From Saprospirales bacterium (lineage in GTDB: Bacteria > Bacteroidota > Bacteroidia > Chitinophagales > Saprospiraceae), in assembly GCA_003448025.1 (NCBI GenBank), contig DLXL01000478.1:878-11082 (forward strand): a DNA stretch of 10,205 bases. Direction: 5' to 3'. The translations under genes and the position numbers were made by a program. The notes beneath the pieces were generated by a model. That model was not told the origin of the DNA, made no database searches, and saw only the letters and a list, made by a program, of their open reading frames with translations. This document shows, in pieces, positions 1 to 6,338 of the stretch (position 1 is its first letter; each line of letters begins with the position of its first letter).

Positions 1-122
1 ACCAAAGCTTGTGGAGCTTCAGATGAAATTTCAGCCGATAAAGGAGCTTCCAATGCATAAGCAGGAGTGGAAACGCCAAGGCCTAGTATCAGACAAATTA
101 TTAATGTAAAAGAGTTGCACAT
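1..122 (-). CDS. N-terminus of an exported protein, cut by the window edge
   Basis: An open frame begins at ATG (minus strand, first base 122) and stays open to the left edge, giving 40 complete codons. An in-frame TGA at 134-132 lies just upstream, so this ATG is the only ordinary start in view. The product begins MCNSFTLIICLILGLGVS and continues to a TPAYA-LEAP junction. That is a short N-region, a hydrophobic core and an A-x-A signal peptidase I site after about residue 23. The mature part seen is only about 17 residues and is rich in Ala, Glu and Ser, so no family can be named. The frame starts 33 bases after the stop of the beta-barrel gene upstream, on the same strand, so it is probably the third gene of a ppsA-led transcript. 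Because the export signal is clear, I am fairly sure this is a real gene despite its truncation. Confidence 0.7.
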   Translation of the reverse strand, partial: MCNSFTLIICLILGLGVSTPAYALEAPLSAEISSEAPQAL

Positions 123-155
123 AGGTATTGATCACATTTTGTTAGAAAACAGCTT

Positions 156-755
156 TTAGTACCGGATTTTTCCGAAAGAAAAGGCCAACTCCCCGCCAAA
201 ATAATTGACGGTGGATCCAATATTGGAAATGATACCAAGGTCAATCCCCAAACTTTTTGATCTGACAATACCTACCCTGCCCTTCATTGAAAGTCCAAGC
301 GAGCGAGTAGTGATCACATCGTAAGTATGGCTTGCCGTAAACCACCCCCCATGATTAGGTCTGAAATTGTCTTTTATCCGAGAAATGATAACGCACGGGC
401 CGGCTTCAATACCGACATGCGTTTTAGGCCCTATATAGAAGACTTTCTGCAGGCGGACTGATCCGAAAAGAAAATTATCTTCAAGACTTTTTGATGAATA
501 TAAGCCGCCTCCTTCATAATCAGCGGGTTTGTTTTTCGAGCTTTTCACGGTGGACATTAGGGAAAAAGAGGCTCCCCAGCCTTTTTTGTCATATGTGCCT
601 AGTTCTGCCACGCCTCCAAACGGATAGGAAAGGCCCAAGCCGACATAAAAAGGCCTGGCCGGAAGTTTAGAGGCTTGGTTGCTCTGAGCCTGCACCAGGG
701 TACAGAGCATGCTAAGGAGAACCGATAAAAAAACAAATTTGTAGTTCATAACCAT
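156..755 (-). CDS. Small predicted outer-membrane beta-barrel protein
   Basis: This gene encodes 199 residues with a signal peptide at about residues 1-23 (hydrophobic stretch FVFLSVLLSMLCTLV, then a QA-Q cleavage region typical of Bacteroidota). The mature protein has many short alternating segments rich in Gly and aromatic residues (for example FYVGLGLSYPFGG, NFLFGSVRLQKVFYIG, THVGIEAGP, ELAFSFGKIRY). It ends in an aromatic residue, as outer-membrane barrels recognised by the BAM machinery usually do. Its size fits an eight-stranded barrel of the porin-like/OmpW class, but I do not recognise a specific family or ligand. The start could be the ATG at 755 or the one at 749 two codons later; the second gives a cleaner MNYK N-region. 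It begins 12 bases after the ppsA stop, which suggests cotranscription. The barrel assignment is inferred from composition and pattern, not from a known motif. Confidence 0.78.
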   Translation of the reverse strand: MVMNYKFVFLSVLLSMLCTLVQAQSNQASKLPARPFYVGLGLSYPFGGVAELGTYDKKGWGASFSLMSTVKSSKNKPADYEGGGLYSSKSLEDNFLFGSVRLQKVFYIGPKTHVGIEAGPCVIISRIKDNFRPNHGGWFTASHTYDVITTRSLGLSMKGRVGIVRSKSLGIDLGIISNIGSTVNYFGGELAFSFGKIRY

Positions 756-767
756 TATGTTGATGAT

Positions 768-3278
768 TCATTTATAAATCTCCTCCTCACCCGAAGCCGC
801 CTCCCAGTTCCTGTTCGTTGCCGGCAGCTCCACATAAGTATGATCGCGTTCCGGGTTAGTCCATTGTTCTAATGGTGGTATTTTATCATGTGATTCCATC
901 GTCTCTGCTTCCAGCATGTTTTCTATGCCTTTGATCAGGGAATCTGCATTGAAAGAAATACTGTGTATGCCTTCATTCACTAAAAACTGCGCAAACTCGG
1001 GCATGTCGCTGGGTGCTTGTCCACACAAGCCTATCTTGATACCCTTTCTCCTCGCAACATGTATGGCTGAAGCAATCAGGCGCATGACGGCCGGATTTTT
1101 TTCATTAAACAACCCACTCACCAGGGCGGAATCCCGGTCGAGCCCCAGGGTTAATTGGGTCAAATCGTTTGAACCAATGGAAAAACCATCAAAAATGTCG
1201 GCAAACTCTTCTGCCATGAGTACGTTACTGGGGATTTCCACCATCACGTATACTTCTAATCCGTTTTTGCCGCGCTCCAGACCAAACTCGCGCATGGTTT
1301 CCAGCACTTGTTTGCCTTCTTCCACTGTTCTGCAGAATGGAATCATGAGCTTGACATTGGTAAAGCCCATCTCATCGCGCACCCTCTGCATAGCCTTGCA
1401 TTCCAGGGCAAAACCGTCCTTGTACATCGGAGAGTAATACCTGGAAGCTCCCCTGAATCCAATCATAGGGTTTTCTTCATTCGGCTCAAACTGTTTGCCT
1501 CCCACGAGGTTGGCATATTCGTTACTTTTGAAATCGCTCATCCGCACAATGACATCATTCGGGTAAAAGGCGGCCGCAAGGGTGGCCACTCCCTGTGCCA
1601 GTTTGTCTATAAAGAACTCTTTTTTATCCCGGTAATGCCGGGTAAGTTGTAAAATCTGGGCTCTGGCATTGTCATCGGTTAATTGTTCAAAGCGGGTCAG
1701 TGCCAGTGGGTGTACCTGTATATGGTGGGTAATCATAAACTCCATACGCAGCAAACCCACTCCACGGTTGGGCAGAAAAGACTGCTGAAAAGCAAGAGAA
1801 GGGTCGCCCAAAATGAGCATAGGAGCTGTTTTGGGCGTTTTTAGTCCGGAAATGTCTTTTTCTTCCACGGTCCAGGCGGCTTTCCCGGCATATACATAAC
1901 CGGTTTTACCTTCAGCACAGGAAATAGTGATTTCTTCGCCATCGTGTATTTGATCTGTGGCATTCCCGCTGCCTACAATGGCCACCGTACCCAGCTCCCG
2001 GGCAACAATGGCTGCGTGACTTGTTCTGCCGCCCTTATTGGTAACAATGGCGGCAGCTCGTTTCATGATTGGATCCCAGTCGGGGTTGGTAATATCTGTT
2101 ACGAGCACTTCACCTTCCTGCAGCAAATGCGCTTCTTTGGGCGAGCGCAGCAGGCGAGCCTTCCCGGTGGCGATTCGGTCGCCCAGGGCAATACCTTCAG
2201 CCAGTTTTTTTCCTTTGGACTGGATTTTATAGGTGCGAAGGGTTAACCCCTTTGTTGAGTTTTTGGCATGCACGGTTTCCGGACGCGCCTGCACGATAAA
2301 CAGTTTGCCGGTTTGTCCGTCGCGCGCCCACTCAATATCCATGGGTTTTTGATAATGCTGCTCGATGCGGACGCACCAGTCGGCGAGGATGAGTACGTCT
2401 TCTCTGGTAAGTGAATACACCGCTCGTTTTTCCTGCGGTGTGGGTATATTCGTAACCGGTGCGCTGTTTTTTGGGTTGTCGGCATACACCATTGTCCATT
2501 CTTTATCACCCAAATTCTGTTGAATGAGCGGGTTGAATGCCGTGCCGATATGTGGTTTGAACAATATGAATTCGTCGGGCGTTGACCTGCCCTGAACAAT
2601 GTTTTCCCCCAGCCCATAAATGCTGTTGATCACCACTACTTTATCAAAACCGGTATCCGGATCCAAAGTGAAAGCCACACCGGATGCGGATAAATCGGAG
2701 CGTACCATCACTTGCACACCCACGGAAAGCGCAACATCCATATTACCAAAGCCCTGATCTTCCCGGTATTTAATGGCCCGGTTGGTGTACAGGGAGCAAA
2801 AGCAGCGGTGAACCGTTTTTACCAGTTCTTCTTCGCCACGGATATTCAGGAAACTTTCCAGTTGGCCGGCAAAGCTGGCCGATGGCAGATCTTCAGCCGT
2901 AGCGCTGCTGCGAACCGCCAGTGAAATGGCTGCACCTTCCTTTTGCTTCAAGGCCTGGTAGGCTGCAACCACCTCGTCTGCAATTCGTTTCGGGAACGCA
3001 GCTTTTTGTATCAGTCCTCGGGCTTCTTCCCCAATGGCATTCAGGTTGGAGAACTGCTTTTTGTCAAGGTTCTTCATTAAGGCATTCAATGGAACGTCCA
3101 GTTTGTTTTCCCTGAGGAAATACCGGTAAGCCTCGGCAGTTACTGCGAACCCATCCGGAACGGCTATACCTTTAGGGTTCAGTTGTGCAAACATTTCACC
3201 CAGAGAGGCATTTTTCCCGCCAACCAGTGGCAAGTCATGAATGGAGATATCAGCAAAGGACTTTATGAATTCACTCAT
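768..3278 (-). CDS. ppsA: Phosphoenolpyruvate synthase (pyruvate, water dikinase)
   Basis: This cytoplasmic enzyme converts pyruvate, ATP and water into phosphoenolpyruvate, AMP and phosphate, the entry step of gluconeogenesis from three-carbon acids. With the start at 3278 it has 836 residues, close to the usual family length of about 800. Domains in order: the nucleotide/pyruvate-binding domain (LVGGKNASLGEMF near residue 18, VRSSATAEDLPSASFAGQ near 122, QARPETVH near 330); the swivelling phosphohistidine domain with GGRTSHAAIVARELG, whose His is residue 421, the number I recall for the E. coli active site; and the PEP-binding barrel (GVGLLRMEF, GFRGASRYY, MVEIPSN, SIGSNDLTQ, GLCGQAPSD with the acid/base Cys at 752). 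All key residues are present. The reading frame extends 18 codons further up to 3332, but those residues are not family-like and the His numbering supports the ATG at 3278. There is no PpsR regulator in the window. Confidence 0.97.
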   Translation of the reverse strand: MSEFIKSFADISIHDLPLVGGKNASLGEMFAQLNPKGIAVPDGFAVTAEAYRYFLRENKLDVPLNALMKNLDKKQFSNLNAIGEEARGLIQKAAFPKRIADEVVAAYQALKQKEGAAISLAVRSSATAEDLPSASFAGQLESFLNIRGEEELVKTVHRCFCSLYTNRAIKYREDQGFGNMDVALSVGVQVMVRSDLSASGVAFTLDPDTGFDKVVVINSIYGLGENIVQGRSTPDEFILFKPHIGTAFNPLIQQNLGDKEWTMVYADNPKNSAPVTNIPTPQEKRAVYSLTREDVLILADWCVRIEQHYQKPMDIEWARDGQTGKLFIVQARPETVHAKNSTKGLTLRTYKIQSKGKKLAEGIALGDRIATGKARLLRSPKEAHLLQEGEVLVTDITNPDWDPIMKRAAAIVTNKGGRTSHAAIVARELGTVAIVGSGNATDQIHDGEEITISCAEGKTGYVYAGKAAWTVEEKDISGLKTPKTAPMLILGDPSLAFQQSFLPNRGVGLLRMEFMITHHIQVHPLALTRFEQLTDDNARAQILQLTRHYRDKKEFFIDKLAQGVATLAAAFYPNDVIVRMSDFKSNEYANLVGGKQFEPNEENPMIGFRGASRYYSPMYKDGFALECKAMQRVRDEMGFTNVKLMIPFCRTVEEGKQVLETMREFGLERGKNGLEVYVMVEIPSNVLMAEEFADIFDGFSIGSNDLTQLTLGLDRDSALVSGLFNEKNPAVMRLIASAIHVARRKGIKIGLCGQAPSDMPEFAQFLVNEGIHSISFNADSLIKGIENMLEAETMESHDKIPPLEQWTNPERDHTYVELPATNRNWEAASGEEEIYK

Positions 3279-3388
3279 AACATATTCGTTGAATGCGTAC
3301 AAAGTTGCTTGTATGTTCCCTATGGATGGCATGATCTAAGTTTTGCTCATGAATGATAAATATCAGATCAAATACTGAGTACAGCGGT

Positions 3389-3396
3389 TACTTTTG
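3389..3396 (+). promoter_or_regulatory. Candidate -7 box for the small membrane-protein trio
   Basis: TACTTTTG is an exact match to the Bacteroidota -7 consensus TAnnTTTG. It would place transcription start near 3402, about 55 bases before the ATG at 3458. No TTG is seen at the expected -33 distance, so this is only half a promoter. Its position inside the longer open frame from 3353 argues that translation starts at 3458 instead. Confidence 0.35.
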
Positions 3397-3457
3397 TGAT
3401 GCGGATGGGGGATTGCTCGTCCAGAATGCTGATTTAAACCCACATTTTGCAAACGCC

Positions 3458-3826
3458 ATGGAAGAAGAAACCGATAGTGAACAGCTTTTACACAAACTGT
3501 ACGATCAAGTAAATGAACACCTTGAAACGAGGTGGGCGTATTTTTCCTTAAGTGCAACCGAAAGAATGGCCAAGGCTGCTTCCGGAGTAGCCAGTGCGCT
3601 AACCATAGTAGTTTTCGCATTGCTGGTGTTGTTTTTCTTTAGTATGGGCTTCGCCTGGTGGCTGGGCGATTTCATTGGCAACCGTGCGGGGGGATTTGCA
3701 TTGGCCGGCCTGGTATTTATTCCAATAGCTTACCTGGTGTATCGTTGGATTGGGCCTTTTGTACAGGAAAAAGTGATAGAATCTGCATTACACGAACCTA
3801 AAAAAACGGAAGAAACCCATGAATAA
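3458..3826 (+). CDS. Phage-holin-3_6/YqjE-like small membrane protein
   Basis: The protein has 122 residues from the ATG at 3458. The frame is open back to 3353, but the 35 extra residues look like translated non-coding DNA and contain the candidate promoter, so the shorter form is preferred. Residues 1-40 are charged and probably amphipathic (LLHKLYDQVNEHLETRWAY, then a SATERMAKAASGVAS segment). Two membrane helices follow at about 45-68 (ALTIVVFALLVLFFFSMGFAWW) and 78-98 (GFALAGLVFIPIAYLVYRWI), separated by a short GDFIGNRAG loop. The C-terminal tail is charged. This layout matches the family annotated as phage holin 3_6 or holin superfamily III, which includes E. coli YqjE. The name is misleading here: there is no endolysin or phage gene nearby. 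The gene overlaps the next by 8 bases (ATGAATAA), implying translational coupling. An inner-membrane role is inferred; the molecular function is unknown. Confidence 0.82.
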   Translation: MEEETDSEQLLHKLYDQVNEHLETRWAYFSLSATERMAKAASGVASALTIVVFALLVLFFFSMGFAWWLGDFIGNRAGGFALAGLVFIPIAYLVYRWIGPFVQEKVIESALHEPKKTEETHE

Positions 3827-4280
3827 TCTTGCCTTACTTCAAGCGCGTAAAGCGGAATTGGCAGCTAAACTGGCGTTGCAGCGGGAAGAGATTAAACAAA
3901 CGCTGTTGGAGGCAAAAACAGCGTTAGAGCCTGTAAATCTGCTTAAACAGGCCGTAAAAGGTGCTTTTCCCCAATCAGGAGGGGATGAGCGAGGCGCGGG
4001 TTCCGGTGTATTAAGCAAAGGAATATCCATTTTGCTTGATCTGCTGGTAAAAGATCCGCGGCTTTCCGTGATTTTGAAATTAGTTACGCCAGTTGCCCTC
4101 AAATACCTGCCCATAGGAAGGGCTAAGGAAGAAACGCCAGAAGTAGTGGAAAAGGAGTTGGAAAAAGCACTTGAGCCAAATTTCTATGGTCGGCTTCGTC
4201 AAGGGGTAACGTCCCTTAGAGCCAAATTGAAGCATAAAGAGGACGTTCCTCAATCCACGCTAACTGAATCAGACCAATAA
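3819..4280 (+). CDS. Uncharacterised 153-residue protein of the trio, perhaps YqjK-like
   Basis: I do not recognise a family with certainty. The product has 153 residues and no signal peptide. Residues 1-40 are rich in Ala, Leu, Lys and Glu, and look like a continuous helix or coiled coil (LQARKAELAAKLALQREE onward). A Gly-rich, probably flexible stretch lies at about 51-68. A moderately hydrophobic segment follows at about 69-97 (ISILLDLLVKD, then LSVILKLVTPVALKYLP), perhaps a membrane-associated amphipathic helix. The tail is charged (EVVEKELEKALE and a basic RLRQGVTSLRAKLKHK patch). Its start codon overlaps the stop of the membrane gene upstream by 8 bases, and its stop lies 5 bases before the next gene, so the three are almost certainly made together. 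Its helical, charged N-terminus and its place beside a YqjE-like gene recall YqjK, but similarity at sequence level is unproven. Coding status rests mainly on the tight packing. Confidence 0.75.
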   Translation: MNNLALLQARKAELAAKLALQREEIKQTLLEAKTALEPVNLLKQAVKGAFPQSGGDERGAGSGVLSKGISILLDLLVKDPRLSVILKLVTPVALKYLPIGRAKEETPEVVEKELEKALEPNFYGRLRQGVTSLRAKLKHKEDVPQSTLTESDQ

Positions 4281-4285
4281 ATACA

Positions 4286-4492
4286 ATGGAAAAAAGAACA
4301 AGCGCCGAAATCTTACTGGCCGCTCTTTTGCTGGGTGGTGCAGTTTATTTTCTTTTCTACACCGAAAATGGCCGACAGTGGTTGGATAGACTCAAAAATA
4401 TCGCTTCCGACCAACTGGATAAATGGCTGGAGGATCTGGAAGCTCATTTGTTAAAACTTGAAATGGCAGATGAGATTAAGATTCCGGTTTGA
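4286..4492 (+). CDS. YtxH-like single-helix membrane protein, 68 residues
   Basis: The protein has 68 residues. A single membrane helix at about 8-26 (EILLAALLLGGAVYFLFYT) is followed by ENGRQWLDRLKNIASDQLDKW and an acidic amphipathic helix to residue about 60. A short glycine-containing membrane helix followed by a charged helix is the layout of YtxH proteins, where an 'AP-K-GxE-R' like motif follows the helix; here the ENGRQWLDRL segment occupies that place. The DUF883 (YqjD/ElaB) proteins have the reverse order, helix first and membrane anchor last, so YtxH is the better comparison. The gene starts 5 bases after the preceding stop and ends the small trio. YtxH members are linked to general stress in Bacillus, but no specific activity is established. 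The assignment rests on architecture more than on an exact motif. Confidence 0.72.
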   Translation: MEKRTSAEILLAALLLGGAVYFLFYTENGRQWLDRLKNIASDQLDKWLEDLEAHLLKLEMADEIKIPV

Positions 4493-4499
4493 GGATGGA

Positions 4500-4592
4500 G
4501 GTTTATGGGGGTTTATGTATCACGGAATGGTATTCCGGGAAGGTTGATGGGGTTGATAGGGTATAAATAAAGTTGATGAAAAGCGGAATACC
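4500..4592 (+). repeat. G-rich octamer repeats and overlapping inverted repeats
   Basis: In the 265-base gap after the trio, a degenerate octamer close to GGTTKATG occurs five times on the plus strand, at 4500, 4510, 4542, 4551 and 4571. Interleaved are three copies of a CGGAAT element: 4523-4528, its inverse ATTCCG at 4532-4537, and 4584-4589. The middle copy can pair with the first as a tight hairpin (6-bp stem, 3-base loop), or with the last as a 9-bp stem (4529-4537 with 4584-4592). These two pairings exclude each other. No T-run follows the tight hairpin, so it is not a standard terminator. Function is unknown. Confidence 0.4.
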
Positions 4593-4637
4593 TGTAAATC
4601 AGCATGAAGTTTCGGATGAAAGGCTCAGCTCTGAAAC

Positions 4638-4651
4638 CTGACTTATGTCAG
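4638..4651 (+). promoter_or_regulatory. Palindrome CTGAC-N4-GTCAG, operator or weak terminator
   Basis: CTGACTTATGTCAG is a perfect inverted repeat with 5-base arms and a 4-base centre. It lies just upstream of the candidate promoter of the GWxTD gene. The TGAC-N4-GTCA core resembles binding sites of Crp/Fnr-family regulators. It is also followed by a T-rich run (4652-4670), so it could instead be a weak intrinsic terminator for the small trio. The sequence alone does not decide between the two. Confidence 0.3.
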
Positions 4652-4654
4652 TTA

Positions 4655-4690
4655 TTGTCTTTTTATTTTAGCTAAACTACGCTACATTTG
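4655..4690 (+). promoter_or_regulatory. Candidate promoter of the GWxTD protein gene
   Basis: TACATTTG at 4683-4690 matches the Bacteroidota -7 consensus TAnnTTTG exactly. It would give a leader of about 60 bases before the ATG at 4758. The nearest TTG that could act as the -33 element is at 4655-4657, leaving 25 bases between the boxes, slightly more than usual. The -7 box is therefore more certain than the whole promoter. Confidence 0.5.
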
Positions 4691-4757
4691 AACCAATTAC
4701 CTCAACATGCGCTTTTAGCCTTCGGACGTTCATAGTTATCTAACGCAAACAAAAATT

Positions 4758-6227
4758 ATGAAAAACCTGACATTCAAACACATCAGCATTTCCTTGTTAC
4801 TGGCATTTTTACCCTTATCTATCTGGGCACTAGACCTTGGTGTTTCTTATGCCGTTTACAATACGCCAGAGAACAAACCTTACCTGGAAGTGAATCTGGA
4901 AATTGCAGCTGTTTCCATTCGGTACCAAAAAACAGAAGGAGATAAACTTCAGGCTGGAGCCGAAGTGCTGATCATGGTAAAAACTGGAGAGCAGGTAGTC
5001 AGATATGAAAAATATATCCTCCAGAGTCCCCCTGTTGAAACGCCACAAAGCCTGATTGATGTAAAACGTATCCCTATTGCAGAGGGTACCTATGAACTGG
5101 AAATTCAGGTGCAAGACCTGAATGCCGCTGAAAATCGGGATGAATACAAGGCGCCTTTACGGGTTTACTTCCCGGAAAAACTATATCTGTCTGAAATTCA
5201 GCTGCTTCGTCAATATAAAAAAGACAATTCTGACGGCGCTTTCAATAAAAACGGCTTTTACATGGAGCCCTTGCCGTTTTGCTTTTATGAAAAAGGAAGC
5301 TCACGCCTGGCTTTTTATTTGGAGATTTACCGTGCGAACAAAAGTATTTTGGAAGGCGATTACCTGCTTCGATATTTTGTAGAACAGGATAAAGGCACCG
5401 GAAGCAGGAACCTGGTCTCAACGGGTAGCCAGCGCAAAAAACCGGGCGATATCGATGCTTTGTTAGTCCAATTGGATATTAGTAAATTTGAAAGCGGCAA
5501 TTATTTTCTGACGGTAGAAGCCCGGAATAATGCCAATGAACTGCTTGCAAGTCGTACTCAATTCTTTCAGCGTAGCAATCCATACTTGTACTATAATGAT
5601 GAAGAAATTACGGATGAGGCTTTGACCCAACAATTTACCCAAAAATTGGATGCCAAACAATTGACCTATGCCCTGGCAGCTCTTTCACCCATTGTGCTAG
5701 GTGACGATGCTCAAATTTTAAATAATGTAAGCCGGGATACCAGCCTGTCTAACAAACGTTTCTTTATTTTCAGACATTTTGTACGCGAAGCCCCGAACGA
5801 TCCGGAAGGCGCTTACAATAAGTATATGAACCTGGTAAACGCCGTACACCAAAAATTCCGCAGCGGGTTCCGGTATGGTTTTGAAACGGATCGCGGACGC
5901 GCTTACCTTCGTTTTGGCGCTCCGGATGATCTGGTGCATGTGGAAGATGAGCCTGGCGCTTGCCCTTATGAAATCTGGATTTACTACAACTTCCCTAAGA
6001 CCAAACAATCCAATGTGAAGTTCCTGTTCTATAACCCATCTCTGGCAGGTGAAGACTACATTACGCTTCATTCAACGGCCCGGGGCGAAATTCAGGACCC
6101 CAAATGGGAACGTAAACTCTATAACCGCAATCCTACAGAGTATATTGATGGCGACAATTACCACGATGCTACCGGTGTACAACGAAACCTTGGCCGACGG
6201 GCGAAAGAGTACTTTACAGATTTTTAA
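4758..6227 (+). CDS. Secreted GWxTD-domain protein
   Basis: The product has 489 residues. A signal peptide covers about residues 1-24 (KHISISLLLAFLPLSIWA, then LDLG). The N-terminal half (about 25-270) is rich in beta segments, with repeated phrases such as YLEVNLEIAAVSIRYQ, GTYELEIQVQDL and SGNYFLTVEARN, suggesting immunoglobulin-like or similar beta-sandwich units. The C-terminal part is the GWxTD domain: KFRSGFRYGFETDRGRAYLR (about 367-385) followed by FGAPDD and a YEIWIYYNFP segment. The namesake motif reads GFETD here, so Trp is replaced by Phe. GWxTD proteins are widespread in Bacteroidota and related phyla and are exported, but their biochemical role is not established. The gene stands alone, with a promoter box 70 bases upstream and a strong terminator 26 bases downstream. 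The family call is firm; placement in the periplasm or outer envelope is inferred from the signal peptide. Confidence 0.88.
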   Translation: MKNLTFKHISISLLLAFLPLSIWALDLGVSYAVYNTPENKPYLEVNLEIAAVSIRYQKTEGDKLQAGAEVLIMVKTGEQVVRYEKYILQSPPVETPQSLIDVKRIPIAEGTYELEIQVQDLNAAENRDEYKAPLRVYFPEKLYLSEIQLLRQYKKDNSDGAFNKNGFYMEPLPFCFYEKGSSRLAFYLEIYRANKSILEGDYLLRYFVEQDKGTGSRNLVSTGSQRKKPGDIDALLVQLDISKFESGNYFLTVEARNNANELLASRTQFFQRSNPYLYYNDEEITDEALTQQFTQKLDAKQLTYALAALSPIVLGDDAQILNNVSRDTSLSNKRFFIFRHFVREAPNDPEGAYNKYMNLVNAVHQKFRSGFRYGFETDRGRAYLRFGAPDDLVHVEDEPGACPYEIWIYYNFPKTKQSNVKFLFYNPSLAGEDYITLHSTARGEIQDPKWERKLYNRNPTEYIDGDNYHDATGVQRNLGRRAKEYFTDF

Positions 6228-6252
6228 TGGACCACACCTGAGGCCTTAACAC

Positions 6253-6290
6253 AAAAAGCTTGTAGGGGATAGCCCCTACAAGCTTTTTTT
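6253..6290. terminator. Strong bidirectional intrinsic terminator
   Basis: AAAAAGCTTGTAGGGG (6253-6268) and CCCCTACAAGCTTTTT (6273-6288) form a perfect 16-bp stem with a 4-base loop, followed by two more T. The four G-C pairs at the loop end are closed by an A-run on one side and a T-run on the other, so it can stop transcription in both directions. It sits between the GWxTD gene (stop at 6227) and the convergent TPR gene (stop at 6339). That is where a shared terminator is expected. Confidence 0.93.
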
Positions 6291-6338
6291 GGTGTTTCCA
6301 GTATAACCCTTCAACCCCGATGCAAAACAGGATCTTAC

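Noticed and set aside
916..1437. 173-codon open frame on the plus strand inside ppsA
   Set aside because: It is antisense to the conserved C-terminal PEP-binding domain of ppsA and shows no protein-like domain or independent start context; it is a shadow frame.
3300..3307. Possible -7 box for ppsA on the minus strand (CAACTTTG)
   Set aside because: It has one mismatch to TAnnTTTG and no TTG at a suitable upstream distance, so I did not list it as a promoter.
3458..3826. Phage lysis cassette or prophage remnant suggested by the holin-like gene
   Set aside because: No endolysin, spanin, structural or integrase gene is nearby; the neighbours are helical membrane-associated proteins and the flanks are housekeeping genes. 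This holin family label is commonly attached to YqjE-like chromosomal proteins.
4523..4537. Hairpin CGGAATGGTATTCCG as a terminator of the small trio
   Set aside because: The stem is only 6 bp and is followed by GGAAGGTTGATGG, not a T-run, so it does not fit an intrinsic terminator.
5718..6071. 117-codon open frame on the minus strand inside the GWxTD gene
   Set aside because: It lies antisense to the conserved GWxTD domain, has no recognisable features and is explained by the codon use of the real gene.
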